From Deltaproteobacteria bacterium CG_4_9_14_3_um_filter_63_12 (GTDB lineage Bacteria; Myxococcota_A; Bradymonadia; UBA4248; UM-FILTER-63-12), in assembly GCA_002789955.1 (NCBI GenBank), contig PFUG01000359.1, positions 1-35,236 of the forward strand: DNA of 35,236 bases, written 5' to 3'. The notes under the pieces were generated by a model, which saw nothing but the letters and a program-made list of their open reading frames with translations, made no database searches and was not told the DNA's origin. This document shows, piece by piece, positions 1-8,304 of the stretch. Positions within the stretch are counted from its first letter, which is position 1. Every line of letters starts with the position of its first letter. The position numbers were made by a program, and so were the translations under genes.

Positions 1-120
1 TTTCCGAAACACTTTCGCGCGAAACAAGAAGCGAGCCTGGTGTCCGACGCACGACGGGAAAACAGAAAAACGTAGGCGAGCTGGCGCTTTCCAATTGGGG
101 CCCTTCTGCCGTTTGCTTGG

Positions 121-3100
121 CTATTTACGGCGCAACCGCACCATCACTCCCAGCGCCAACACGCTCCACAACGCCCAACTTTGCGATGACAACGAAGCCT
201 CCCGCTCCACAGCGCACGCGCACCCCCCTCGCGGAATCTCCATCCAGCGCTCGGGCCGGTCCGTCCGCGTCTCGTCCAGCGGACGCCAGTCCCCAGAAAA
301 GATGAACGCCGACCAAAAATACGGATGGAAATACGGCCCCTCCGACAGCATCTCCATCTGCGCTCGCCGCAACGCATACGCCCGGCTCTCGCCCGCAGCG
401 ATCCCCTCGTAAGTCCCCGTAAACAGCCGCTGCGTCGCCCGGTCACTGACTTGCCACAGGCTCATCACCTCGGACTCCGCGCCGGCCAGCGCCAACGCGC
501 GCCGCAAGCCCATCACGCCTTGGCCCGCGACCAGCTCCCCCACGCCCGTATCGCACGCCGAGAGGACCACCAAACGCGTCCCCCACAGGTCCAGCGACGA
601 AGCCTCCATCGCCGTCAACAACCCATCCTCACCCTGCATCTGGGCCGACATTTCCGCCGACACTCCATTCGCGCCCGCCAAAGCCAACCCCGAACGCAAC
701 AACGGCGCTCCAACCGCCCCGTCTTCGCCCAAGAAGAACCCGTGCGTAGCGATATGTAATATTTTTGGCCCGTGCAGCGCCTTGAGATTCGCCTCCGAGG
801 CCGAGGACCCCGTCAGCACCTGGGCGTCGTCGAAGAGCTCGCCGATCGCTCGCACCTCCTCGGCCGTCCCTGGCAACCTCGGCCAAAGCAAACCACTCAG
901 CTCTCGCGCCACCACGTCCGCTTCCCGGCGCTGCACGGCCGAGCGCGTCTCCGACATGGCCACCAGCGCGTCCGCACCGGCCTCGTCGTAGTCGGGGTCG
1001 CCCAACACCACGACCTCCTGCGCCCCAGAACCCTCTCGCCGCGGACGAACCAGCTCCGCGCCGCTCGACAAGTAAGTCGTCGCAAAGAGCTGGAGCAGGT
1101 AGCGCCCGCCTTCGTCCACCAGGGCATCGAAGGGCACCAACGCCAACGCGCCGTCCGGCGAGATGAGCAGGTGGGCAGCGGTGTTGAGCGGCTCTCCGAT
1201 CGGCGCGACCACCACAGTGAAGAGCTCATGGCCAATCCCACGCACAACCGCCGCGTCAGCAGTCCACTCCTCGACGGTCTCGCACTTCTCCTTCGAGCAG
1301 CGCTGCAGCGCCGTCCGAAAGCGAGTCGCCACCTCGTCGATCGCCGCGGCGGGACCCAAGTCGTGCCAGCTCAACTCGCCATCGGCGTTCAACGCGAAGA
1401 CCGCGTAGCGCCAATCGCCGGCGCGCTCCCAGCCCATCAGAGCGGCCGGGGTGTAGGGCCGGAACATCACGTATTCCAGGAGCAATCCCTGCGGTGGCAG
1501 CGCTGCGGCGAGGGCCCCCAACGTGGGTGAGGGGTCCTCACCAACAAGCCCCGAAACCGCCACACCGAGCTGCGCCTCGAGCTCTCGAGCCCGCACCATC
1601 AAAGCCTCTGTCGCCTCCGCATCCACCTCCGCTGCGAGCGCGGCGCGGGCGAGCTGGGTCTTGATCGCCGTGAGCGCGTCGAGGGCCGTTCGGGACGCCT
1701 CGTCGAGGTGGGTCCGAAGGGTGGCGCCGTGGCGCGCGGTGGCCTCGAGCGCGCGGCCTTTGACCGACAGGACGCTCTCGAAGGCGAGGCGCATGACCTC
1801 GGGATCGTCTGGAAACTCCTGGCGAAAGAGGGACAGAGTGCCGTGGGTGTAGACCTCGAGCTGCGCCAAGGTGGCGAGTTTTTGGCTGTCGTCACCGATG
1901 ACCAGCATGCGCTCGAGGTTCTTCTCGCGGATCGACATCGCCTTGGTGTGCAGCTCCAGCGCGGTGGCCGGGTCGCCCGCCGCCCACTTCAGCGCCGCGC
2001 GGTTGTCGAGGAGGGCGGCCAGGTCGGGGTCTTCGGGGCCCAAGGTCCTCTCCCAAATGGCCTGGGCTGCGGCGTACTCGCGGTCGGCGCCCTCGAGGTC
2101 GCCGCGCCTCCAGAGCAGCGCCGCGCGGTTGTGGCGCACCAAGGCTTCTTGCGTCGAGCCTTCCCCATACACCTCGCCGAGGATGTCCAGCGCCTGCTGA
2201 CTGTGCTCCCAAGCGTCGTCGAGGGCGCCCAGGTGCTCCTCTGTCAAGGCCAGATTGCCCAAGCCCAAGGCCACTCTCGGGTGCCGCGCGCCCAGCGTCG
2301 ACGACCAGATGGCGAGCGCCTCGCCATACAAGGTGCGCGACTGCTCCCAGTTCTCGGCGCTGCGCTCCAATTCGGCCAGGTTGTTCAGGGTGTCGGCGAC
2401 GCTGGGGTGCTCATCGCCTTGGGTTCGCCGGATGGCCAGCGCTCGCTCATAGTATTGGCGGGCCAGCGCCAGGTCGCCTTTGTCTTGATAGAGCGTGCCT
2501 AGGCTGTTGGCGGCGTCGGCGACGCGCACGCTCGAGTCGCCCAGGTTCGCGCTCCACAACGCCAGAGCGCGCAGATAGCGCACCTCGGCTTCGTCGAACT
2601 GGCCGAGGTCATGGTAGAGCGAGCCCAAGTTGTGCGTGGGCACCGCGACCTCGACCGAGTCCGGCCCGGTGTTCATTTCGGTCAGGGCGAGCGAGCGCAC
2701 GAGCAAGGGCAGGGCCTCTTCGTAGCGGTCCAGGCCTTGGTAGTGGACGGCGAGGCCGTTGAGCGCCAAGGCCACCTCTGGGGCGTCCGGGCCCAGCTCG
2801 TCTTCGAGGGCGGCGAGGGCTTCCTTGTGCAGGGCCTCGGCCTCGTCGTTGCGCCCCATGGCAGACTTGGCGATGGCGAGGTTGCCCATGGCCACGGCGA
2901 GCTTGCGGGCGTCGGCGCCCCAGCCGGAGCGCAGCATCACGAGCAGCAGCTCGCCGGCTTCGACGGCGTTGGGGGTGTCGCCCTGGTCATAATAGATGTG
3001 GAAGAGCTGGGTGAGCCCGTTCTGGGCTTGCTCGGAGGAGGGCCCGAAGTGGTTCACGGCGATGAGGACGAGCCGCTGGTAATATTGTACGGCGTCATCC

Positions 3101-3609
3101 AGCTCGCCGCGGTCTTTGTGGAGCCGACCCAACGGCTCGAGAATCTCGATGAGCTCTGGGTGCTCGAGCCCAGCCACCGCCTCCGTCGAGGCCAGCGCCC
3201 CAGCATAGGCGAGCAAGGCGCCGTCGAGGTTTCCGTTGGCCTCCAGCAAGATCGCCTGGTTGAAACGCAGGGTCGCGACCTCGAGGTTCGCTTCCCCCAC
3301 GGCGGCGACCAGCAGGGCGAGGCCCTCGTCAAGCTTGGCGATGGCCTCGTCGAGGCGGCCTTCGGAGCGCAGTCGGTCGCCCTCCTCGTTGAGGGCGAGC
3401 ACGGCCTGCAGCGTGGCGTCATCGAGCTGGGCATAAGCAGGCGCCGCCGTCAGCCAGAGCGCGAGGGCGAAGCCGACCGCCCAAACCACAGGTGTACAAA
3501 CCCCAGAGCCCAAGGTCACACCTTGGGCTGGGGAATGTTCGGCCCCCGGGCGGCCGATGCCTCGGGCATTGCCCTTGGCGGCTTCGACACGGTTCGATGT
3601 GTGCGGCAT
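121..3609 (-). CDS. Exported TPR-CHAT caspase-like protease with MYXO-CTERM-like tail
   Basis: This 1162-residue protein starts with a long basic n-region and a Sec signal peptide ending around APAYAQ (residue 61). Kinesin-light-chain-type TPR repeats fill roughly residues 65-560, seen as recurring YERALAI, HPSVA and LNNLAEL signatures. A helical linker follows, then a CHAT domain with the expected catalytic pair: His956 in LHIATHGFF and Cys1019 in VVLSACDTG. The end carries GCAC, a hydrophobic helix and RLRRK, which matches the MYXO-CTERM surface-sorting pattern. The ATG at 3609 is favoured by GGGAGGTG just upstream. CHAT is a caspase/separase-like peptidase, and TPRs usually bind a partner that controls it. 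Export and surface anchoring are inferred from the two termini. The DUF362 gene lies upstream on the same strand, 231 bp away. Substrate and partner are unknown. Confidence 0.93.
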   Translation of the reverse strand: MPHTSNRVEAAKGNARGIGRPGAEHSPAQGVTLGSGVCTPVVWAVGFALALWLTAAPAYAQLDDATLQAVLALNEEGDRLRSEGRLDEAIAKLDEGLALLVAAVGEANLEVATLRFNQAILLEANGNLDGALLAYAGALASTEAVAGLEHPELIEILEPLGRLHKDRGELDDAVQYYQRLVLIAVNHFGPSSEQAQNGLTQLFHIYYDQGDTPNAVEAGELLLVMLRSGWGADARKLAVAMGNLAIAKSAMGRNDEAEALHKEALAALEDELGPDAPEVALALNGLAVHYQGLDRYEEALPLLVRSLALTEMNTGPDSVEVAVPTHNLGSLYHDLGQFDEAEVRYLRALALWSANLGDSSVRVADAANSLGTLYQDKGDLALARQYYERALAIRRTQGDEHPSVADTLNNLAELERSAENWEQSRTLYGEALAIWSSTLGARHPRVALGLGNLALTEEHLGALDDAWEHSQQALDILGEVYGEGSTQEALVRHNRAALLWRRGDLEGADREYAAAQAIWERTLGPEDPDLAALLDNRAALKWAAGDPATALELHTKAMSIREKNLERMLVIGDDSQKLATLAQLEVYTHGTLSLFRQEFPDDPEVMRLAFESVLSVKGRALEATARHGATLRTHLDEASRTALDALTAIKTQLARAALAAEVDAEATEALMVRARELEAQLGVAVSGLVGEDPSPTLGALAAALPPQGLLLEYVMFRPYTPAALMGWERAGDWRYAVFALNADGELSWHDLGPAAAIDEVATRFRTALQRCSKEKCETVEEWTADAAVVRGIGHELFTVVVAPIGEPLNTAAHLLISPDGALALVPFDALVDEGGRYLLQLFATTYLSSGAELVRPRREGSGAQEVVVLGDPDYDEAGADALVAMSETRSAVQRREADVVARELSGLLWPRLPGTAEEVRAIGELFDDAQVLTGSSASEANLKALHGPKILHIATHGFFLGEDGAVGAPLLRSGLALAGANGVSAEMSAQMQGEDGLLTAMEASSLDLWGTRLVVLSACDTGVGELVAGQGVMGLRRALALAGAESEVMSLWQVSDRATQRLFTGTYEGIAAGESRAYALRRAQMEMLSEGPYFHPYFWSAFIFSGDWRPLDETRTDRPERWMEIPRGGCACAVEREASLSSQSWALWSVLALGVMVRLRRK
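3501..3533. repeat. Strong hairpin in the CHAT signal-peptide coding region
   Basis: The arms AGCCCAAGGT (3507-3516) and ACCTTGGGCT (3520-3529) pair perfectly around a 3-nt CAC loop. CCCC at 3501-3504 and GGGG at 3530-3533 extend the stem past a 2-nt bulge. It lies about 80-110 nt into the CHAT coding sequence, where it encodes the n-region of the signal peptide, so it could slow translation or be a small palindromic insertion. Confidence 0.6.
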
Positions 3610-3660
3610 GTCACCTCCCGCCCAGGTTTGTCGCCATCAGACCTTCCAGCACACCCCAAC

Positions 3661-3818
3661 CCAGGGCGTCGGCCCTGAAGGGGCCGCCCCAGGAAGTAGC
3701 CCAGTGCGGAGCGCTGGGCCGCGCGTCCGCCCGCCCGAACCCACGACGTGGAACCGCGTCGGACCGCCCGAACCCACGACGGAACCGCGTCCGCCCGCCC
3801 GAACCCACGACGGTGAGG
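3661..3818. repeat. REP-like two-hairpin repeat plus three tandem 31-33 bp units
   Basis: The left part has a CCCTGAAGGGG hairpin and a second hairpin pairing CCCAGTGC with GCGCTGGG. The right part has three tandem units at 3722-3754, 3755-3785 and 3786-3818, each with the core CCGCCCGAACCCACGACG followed by a GAACCGCGTC-like spacer. A clearly related copy lies inverted at 23433-23545, and the unit core recurs at 5610-5662. The stretch fills most of the gap between the DUF362 and CHAT genes. No coding potential is evident. Confidence 0.75.
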
Positions 3819-3840
3819 CCGAGAGCGACGATGAACCGCG

Positions 3841-5370
3841 TCATACCTCGAGCGGCGTCGGCTTACCCTTTGGAGGCAGGTTCTGCTTGGGCCTGGACTC
3901 GCCGCGTTCGGTGGCGCCCGCCTGCTGGTAGGGGTTGCCGAAGATGCGCTGGATCGCGGTGCGGGTGCGCCAGGAGAGGTAGCAGTTGTTGAAGGAGAAG
4001 GCGTATTGCGGGTCGAAGATGGGGTTGCGCAGCTTGCCGAGCTTGACCAAGGCGAGCATCTGCTCGGCGACGCTCACGGGGCAGCCGCGGATGGGGATGA
4101 CGTCTTCTTTGCGGTGCTTGAGGAAGAGGCGTTCGACGCCGAGCAGCTTGGAGTAGATGTCCTCGTGTTTGGCCTCGTGGACGCTCTTGGTGGCCCTATC
4201 GAGGTAGGTGCTGACGATGTCGACGGGCTGTCCGGCGATGTCGCCGTGGAAGCTGGCGCAGTCGCCCATGAAGATGACCTTCTCGCCGCGCTTGGCGTCG
4301 ATCTCGCCCTCGTAGGCGCCGAAGACGATGTGGATGGGCGGCATCTTGGTGTCGGTCTGGGCGTCGAAGATGCGCAGGATCTCGATGGCCTCTTCGACAG
4401 CGCCAGGGCAGCCGCCCCAGCAGTAGTCGTTCTCGCCGTTGCTGGGCGGCGGGCCGGAGTAGCCTCGAATGTTGGTGCCCTTGAAGTATTCTTCGACGCG
4501 GATGAGGCCGACCTTGAAGCCCTGGGCCTTCTCTTTGGCCGCGTCGAGGCTGACGTCGCCGACGACGTCGAAGTCGGCGAGAGCGATGGGTCCGAAGCCG
4601 CGCTCGTGGGCCAGCCGGATGTGCTCGACGGTCATGGGATCGACGCCGATGATGTGGCAGCAGAGCGCGTCGAAGGCGACCTGGTTGTCGCCCATGATGA
4701 CGAGGCCGAGGTCGAACGGGATGGGCGTCAGCATGCGGCCTTCGCCGGCCGTGATGGCGTCGATGGCGATGAACTGTGGCTGCACGATGTACTGCAGGTC
4801 GGCGACCTTCTTGTTGAGCGCCCAGTCGTGGTCGATGAGGCGGTGCCTATCGTCTTGGATGCCGATGTAGTTCTTCATGGAGAACGTGACGGTGGTCCAA
4901 GGGTGGGCCTTGAACTTCGGGCAGTTGACCAGGAAGTCGGCCTTGGCGATGGGCTCGGGCGTGAAGAAGGAGTCGCGCAGTCGGCCCTCGTGGTAGAGCG
5001 GGATCTCGACCTGCTTCGTCTCTTCGAAATGGTACATTTCGATGCCGCCGACGCGCTTAGCCATCTTGTAATAGTCCGCTTCGGTGTAAGCGAAGCGGGT
5101 TGGGATGGTGATGCCACAGCGCTCGCCGACGGCGAGCTGCTTGATGGACTGACCACCGGCCTTCTTGAGGGCGCGCAAGACGCCTTCCATGAACTCGGTG
5201 CGGGTATAGGCGTGCGGAAAGAGTTTTCCAGAAGCGACGATGTTGGGCTTGACGAGGGTTCGGCCGTGGGGCTTGAGGTCGAGCTCGGCGAGTCCGCCGG
5301 CGATGATGCGCTCGATGCGGTCGACGTCGTAATCGGGACAGGCGCTGATGATCACCTTTGGGCGTTTCAT
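3841..5370 (-). CDS. DUF362 domain protein
   Basis: This 509-residue cytoplasmic protein has the DUF362 hallmark near its N-terminus: a short beta segment (KVIISACPDYD), a helical stretch and then GRTLVKPNIV at about residues 38-47. The middle keeps family-like blocks such as LVNCPKFKAHPWTTVT and SMKNYIG. A CWGGCPGA motif and further scattered cysteines could bind metal, which is inference. The function of DUF362 proteins is poorly defined. I place the start at the ATG of MKRPK (5370), because AAGGA sits 7 nt upstream; the frame stays open further upstream but runs through low-complexity repeat DNA. There is no signal peptide. Its only same-strand neighbour is the downstream CHAT gene, and the 231-bp repeat-filled gap makes cotranscription uncertain. 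Confidence 0.88.
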   Translation of the reverse strand: MKRPKVIISACPDYDVDRIERIIAGGLAELDLKPHGRTLVKPNIVASGKLFPHAYTRTEFMEGVLRALKKAGGQSIKQLAVGERCGITIPTRFAYTEADYYKMAKRVGGIEMYHFEETKQVEIPLYHEGRLRDSFFTPEPIAKADFLVNCPKFKAHPWTTVTFSMKNYIGIQDDRHRLIDHDWALNKKVADLQYIVQPQFIAIDAITAGEGRMLTPIPFDLGLVIMGDNQVAFDALCCHIIGVDPMTVEHIRLAHERGFGPIALADFDVVGDVSLDAAKEKAQGFKVGLIRVEEYFKGTNIRGYSGPPPSNGENDYCWGGCPGAVEEAIEILRIFDAQTDTKMPPIHIVFGAYEGEIDAKRGEKVIFMGDCASFHGDIAGQPVDIVSTYLDRATKSVHEAKHEDIYSKLLGVERLFLKHRKEDVIPIRGCPVSVAEQMLALVKLGKLRNPIFDPQYAFSFNNCYLSWRTRTAIQRIFGNPYQQAGATERGESRPKQNLPPKGKPTPLEV

Positions 5371-5400
5371 GACGGGTTCCTTCATTGAGAGAGGCACTTG

Positions 5401-5429
5401 AGTGTAGCAGAAGGAAAAGGAGTTTCGAA
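5401..5429 (-). promoter_or_regulatory. Candidate promoter of the DUF362 gene
   Basis: On the minus strand a TTCGAA box (5424-5429) lies 17 bp from TACACT (5401-5406), which matches the -10 consensus at 4 of 6 bases. It would give a leader of about 25 nt before the DUF362 start codon. The -35 match is weak, so this is only a candidate. Confidence 0.25.
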
Positions 5430-5609
5430 GTGTGAAGCCGTTTTGACTGAGGAAAGTGACTGGGCGCGGCCAGCGGCGCGCCGGCTCGCAATCACGAATC
5501 GCGTCGCACAAGGCGTGGAACCCTCGACTCGACCTGAAGCTGGAAGAACGTTCGACTCTGGCGTTTCTGGTCGGCGGGTCGACCGACCTCGCGATCGCAC
5601 GACTGGTCC

Positions 5610-5662
5610 ACGTCCGACCGCCCGACCCCACGACGAGGGACCGCGTCCGACCCCACGACGAG
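5610..5662. repeat. Short copy of the tandem GC-rich unit
   Basis: Two degenerate units carry CGTCCGACCGCCCGACCCC and CGACGAG, followed by an ACCGCGTCC spacer. They match the tail units at 3722-3818. The copy lies in the 400-bp gap between the divergent DUF362 gene and the nuclease-like remnant. Apart from this and the promoter candidate I see nothing in that gap. Confidence 0.55.
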
Positions 5663-5770
5663 TGCAAACTCCAGCGGACGGATCCCTCCACTTTCTTGTT
5701 TCAGGGCGAAAAAAAGTGACCCGATCCGACGGGGCCTGCCGATAACTCTCGTGCAACACAAGGAGGAACC

Positions 5771-6230
5771 ATGGCCCCACCAGGCCCTCTGCACGAGGGA
5801 ATCATCAACATCTTTCGGCAACGACCCGATGTCCTGCGCAAGGTCTTCCCAAACGAACGTGGAACGGCGGCTGTCGACACTCCGAATTTCTCCGAGCTCT
5901 CGCCTTCGAACTACACCCCCGACCTCATCGTCTTGTTCAAGGACGAGGGAGTGCCGCAGACGCAGTATGTCCTCGAGGCACAGCTCTGGCGGGACGAGCA
6001 GAAGCGTTGGAGCTGGCCGCTTCATGCGGCGGCCGCACATGCTTTGCGCAAGTGCAGGACGTTTTTGGTCGTTGTGACGCCATCGCTGGCCGTCGCCCGC
6101 TGGGCAAAAAGACCCATCGACACTCTGCACCCGCCCTTCGTCCCCCTCGTGCTCGGCCCCGAAGAGCTTCCAGAAAGCCTTTCGGACGAGGAGGCTCGCG
6201 AGCAGCTTCGGAAAAAACTCGCGATGGTCC
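5771..6230 (+). pseudogene. Remnant of an Rpn/PD-(D/E)XK-like nuclease-family gene
   Basis: An ATG with a strong AAGGAGG site opens a frame whose first ~150 residues read like a nuclease-like family common in myxobacteria and actinobacteria. The order of blocks is an LHEGIINIFRQRPDVL start, PDLIVLFKD, the VLEAQL core, the KRWSWPLHAAAAHALRKC helix, LVVVTPSLAVARWA and LVLGPEELP. DLIVLF...EAQL could be the D...ExQ part of a PD-(D/E)XK site, which is inference. After about position 6230 the frame becomes Arg/His-rich and unlike the family, while another frame picks up helicase-like sequence. I therefore read this as a truncated gene; the open frame itself ends at 6421. A shortened but functional protein cannot be excluded. 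Confidence 0.55.
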
Positions 6231-7054
6231 GTGGGGAAGCCCATCGCCACCAAGAGGCTGTTCGAGGAGTCCTTCATCGGCATGACCCCGGCGGACCGCG
6301 CACTCGTCGCTGCACTACAGGTCCAGACGACCATCGAAGGCGGATACCCCGTGGCCTTCCATTCCTGGAGGCCAGAGCTGGTTTGGCCGGCACTCGTCAA
6401 TCACCCTGCGGTGTTCGATGAGGCTGGCAAGCCACTCACCATCGTCGAGGCTGAGGCTCGCCTGGTCGTCGAGCACACCAAGGACCACGTCAAAGTCCAG
6501 CTCGCTCCCCAAACTAATGGCCAGCAGGTGGCCGTCACCAAAGTCGGCAATGGTTATGAGTTCATTCTCTTTTCGCAGCAGCAGAGAGTGGTGGCTGAAG
6601 CCCTCTCCGGTGGCTTGACGGCCCCCGTCTCGGAGAAGGGTCGTCTCGAGCAACTCCTCGAGCGGGTTCAATGCTTTAAGATTGTCATGAAGCACGACGA
6701 CGCCGAAGCCGTCTGCCAACCCGCCAACCCGCAGGTCGTCGCCTTGCTCACCCCCAAAGGGCAAGGCCTCAGCATGGAGCTCAAATGCCAGCCCACCAAT
6801 GAAGACGAACCTCGCTGCAACCCCGGAGTGGGAGCCGCCCTCGTTCTCGGGAAAATCGACGGGAAGTCGGTGCGCTTCCAGCGCGACCTCGATGCGGAGA
6901 GAGCCAACCTCGACCACCTCTTCGACCTGCCCGCGTTTGCCAACCCATCGATGGTCAATTCATCGTCACCGGTCTCGTCAATTGCCTCGAGTTGATCGAC
7001 GCGCTCAAAGTTGCCACTGCTGGCGATGATGCAGTCGGCCTTGGAGGGCTTATG
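6231..7054 (+). pseudogene. Frameshifted N-terminal fragment of an SNF2-type helicase
   Basis: From the GTG at 6231 the frame reads TPADRALVAAL, WPALVNHPAVFDEAGKPLTI, then CNPGVGAALVLGKIDGKSV and FQRDLDAERANLDHLF. This matches, in order, the region before the motor in bacterial SNF2 helicases (a VGHPRVF-like block, then PG-G--V-----G and RDL-AE). Near 6945 the reading must move to another frame, where IDGQFIVTGLVNCLELIDAL and KVATAGDDAV continue the alignment. The nominal frame instead ends in a serine-rich tail at 6995. No helicase motor (no Walker A or DExH) follows, because the sequence runs straight into the insertion element at 7055. It is a non-functional fragment. Confidence 0.6.
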
Positions 7055-7387
7055 AGCTTCCCTACAAAACCTCGAGGTCCAAGTTTTGCGCCGGGTTCGT
7101 GGCATCCGAGTGGGCACTTTCGTTGCGGCAGAGTTTGACCGGGTCGTCGGTTCCCATGTACGTCGGTCCAGGCGGACTCATTGTGGAAGATTTTCGATAG
7201 GTTTCGACCGCTGGACAAACTTCGGTACCCTGAAGTGCAATAATGGAACTCCCATTGAGGCGGCAAGCCTCCGATCGCTGGCCAGACTGCACCCAAAGAA
7301 AAAAGCAACAGGGGGTCCGGGGGACAAAGTCCCCCGGCGGGTCAGGGCAGAGCCCTTCCTCCACCTAAATGATTTTGTAGGGAAACT
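7055..7387. mobile_element. MITE-like element, 333 bp, with TIRs and target duplication
   Basis: The ends are imperfect 15-bp terminal inverted repeats: AGCTTCCCTACAAAA at 7055-7069 and the complement of AGTTTCCCTACAAAA at 7373-7387, with one mismatch. CTTATG occurs directly outside both ends (7049-7054 and 7388-7393). The following AG is shared, so the target duplication may be 6-9 bp. No transposase reading frame fits inside, so it would be non-autonomous. It contains a perfect hairpin, CCGGGGGAC-AAA-GTCCCCCGG (7317-7337), and a smaller one, AGGGC-AGA-GCCCT (7344-7356). It sits at the end of the helicase fragment, close to the 3' end of the lipoprotein gene at 7426. Confidence 0.7.
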
Positions 7388-7425
7388 CTTATGAGCAAGC
7401 CACGCCCAGCCGACAACTGCGTTCC

Positions 7426-8304
7426 CTACTGGCACAACCCGTCCACACACGTCGAACCTTCGGGCGGTGGCGTGCACATGCATTCGGCCATGTGACAACC
7501 AGCCGCAGTGTAGGCCGAGACCGCTCGCGAGACCTCACCCAAGGCCGCATGGCTGTTGAACGTCAGGTAGCAGCCGAGCTCGGGGCAAATCGGCGAGTTG
7601 GTGACCACGCAATCGTTGTCGGAGACGCAGGCGCGAGCATCCTGATAGGCCTGCTGCATGCGTGTCTCGAGCTCAGCACAGCTCGTCGCAGAGCCGTCGT
7701 CACAGAAGGGCTGGTCGCAGCCGCAGGAATCTTGGTAGCAGTTGCAGTCGATGTTGCAGGTGTAGGGGCACTGCGTTGGACAGGTCTCACAGTGCCCGCC
7801 GACGCAGGCCAGCGCTTCCGGAGCCGGTGCGCAGTCGCAGACCGCGCCGCTGCCGCAGTTGGCGTCCGCGTAAGCGCTCTGCGCCGCGTCGAGAGCGCTC
7901 AAGTCGCTGCCTAACACATAGTGCGTGTAGCAGCCGCCCTCGGGGCACAGCGAGTTGTACCGTGTGCCACATTGGCTGCCCCGCTCACAGGTTCGTGCTG
8001 CGGCGTCGCGGGCGCTGTCGAGGGCGCTCTTGGCCTGCGCGCAGGCGTCCGTCGTGTCGGTGAGGTCCGGCGCCGGGTCGTTCGTGTCCAGTTGGGGGGC
8101 GTCGCCGGTCTCGTCTGCGGGGACGTCGGCGACGTCGGTGTCGGCGACGTCCGTGTCGATGAGGTCGGCCACGACGCTGTCTCCGCTGCTGGTCCCGTCG
8201 GAGGCGTCAACGTTGACGACGTCATTCTGGGTGACGACTTCGGCGTCGTCACAGCCGACGACAGCGAAGAGGGCAAGGACGAGAATTGTGAGACCGAGTT
8301 TCAT
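7426..8304 (-). CDS. Cysteine-rich lipoprotein with duplicated domain
   Basis: This 292-residue predicted lipoprotein has a signal peptide ending in the lipobox VVGC (Cys18). An Asp-rich, probably disordered linker follows (repeated DTDVAD). The rest is two copies of a ~90-residue cysteine-rich domain, at about residues 90-180 and 205-292. Each has a helical segment with ARDAA or ARAC, a CPEGGCY or CPELGCY core, an AYADANC or AYTAAGC helix, and a CAPAPEALACVGGHC-like end. A cysteine cluster (CPTQCPYTCNIDCNC) lies between them. The start at MKLG is chosen because it gives a complete signal peptide; upstream sequence in frame is not leader-like. It is divergent from the CTDC lipoprotein at 8615. 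Function is unknown, probably an envelope or surface protein stabilised by disulfides. Confidence 0.85.
   Translation of the reverse strand: MKLGLTILVLALFAVVGCDDAEVVTQNDVVNVDASDGTSSGDSVVADLIDTDVADTDVADVPADETGDAPQLDTNDPAPDLTDTTDACAQAKSALDSARDAAARTCERGSQCGTRYNSLCPEGGCYTHYVLGSDLSALDAAQSAYADANCGSGAVCDCAPAPEALACVGGHCETCPTQCPYTCNIDCNCYQDSCGCDQPFCDDGSATSCAELETRMQQAYQDARACVSDNDCVVTNSPICPELGCYLTFNSHAALGEVSRAVSAYTAAGCHMAECMCTPPPEGSTCVDGLCQ

Noticed and set aside
13-24. Palindrome TTTCGCGCGAAA as an operator
   Set aside because: It is a 12-bp palindrome downstream of the CHAT gene's 3' end with no promoter context visible inside the window.
4006-5388. Long plus-strand open frame antisense to the DUF362 gene
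   Set aside because: Its Asp/Val/Glu-rich translation is the usual antisense product of GC-rich coding DNA. The minus strand has a recognisable family, start site and codon pattern.
6200-6260. Programmed frameshift joining the two frames
   Set aside because: The two sides match different protein families and a second shift follows near 6945, so decay or recombination explains it better; no slippery site is evident.
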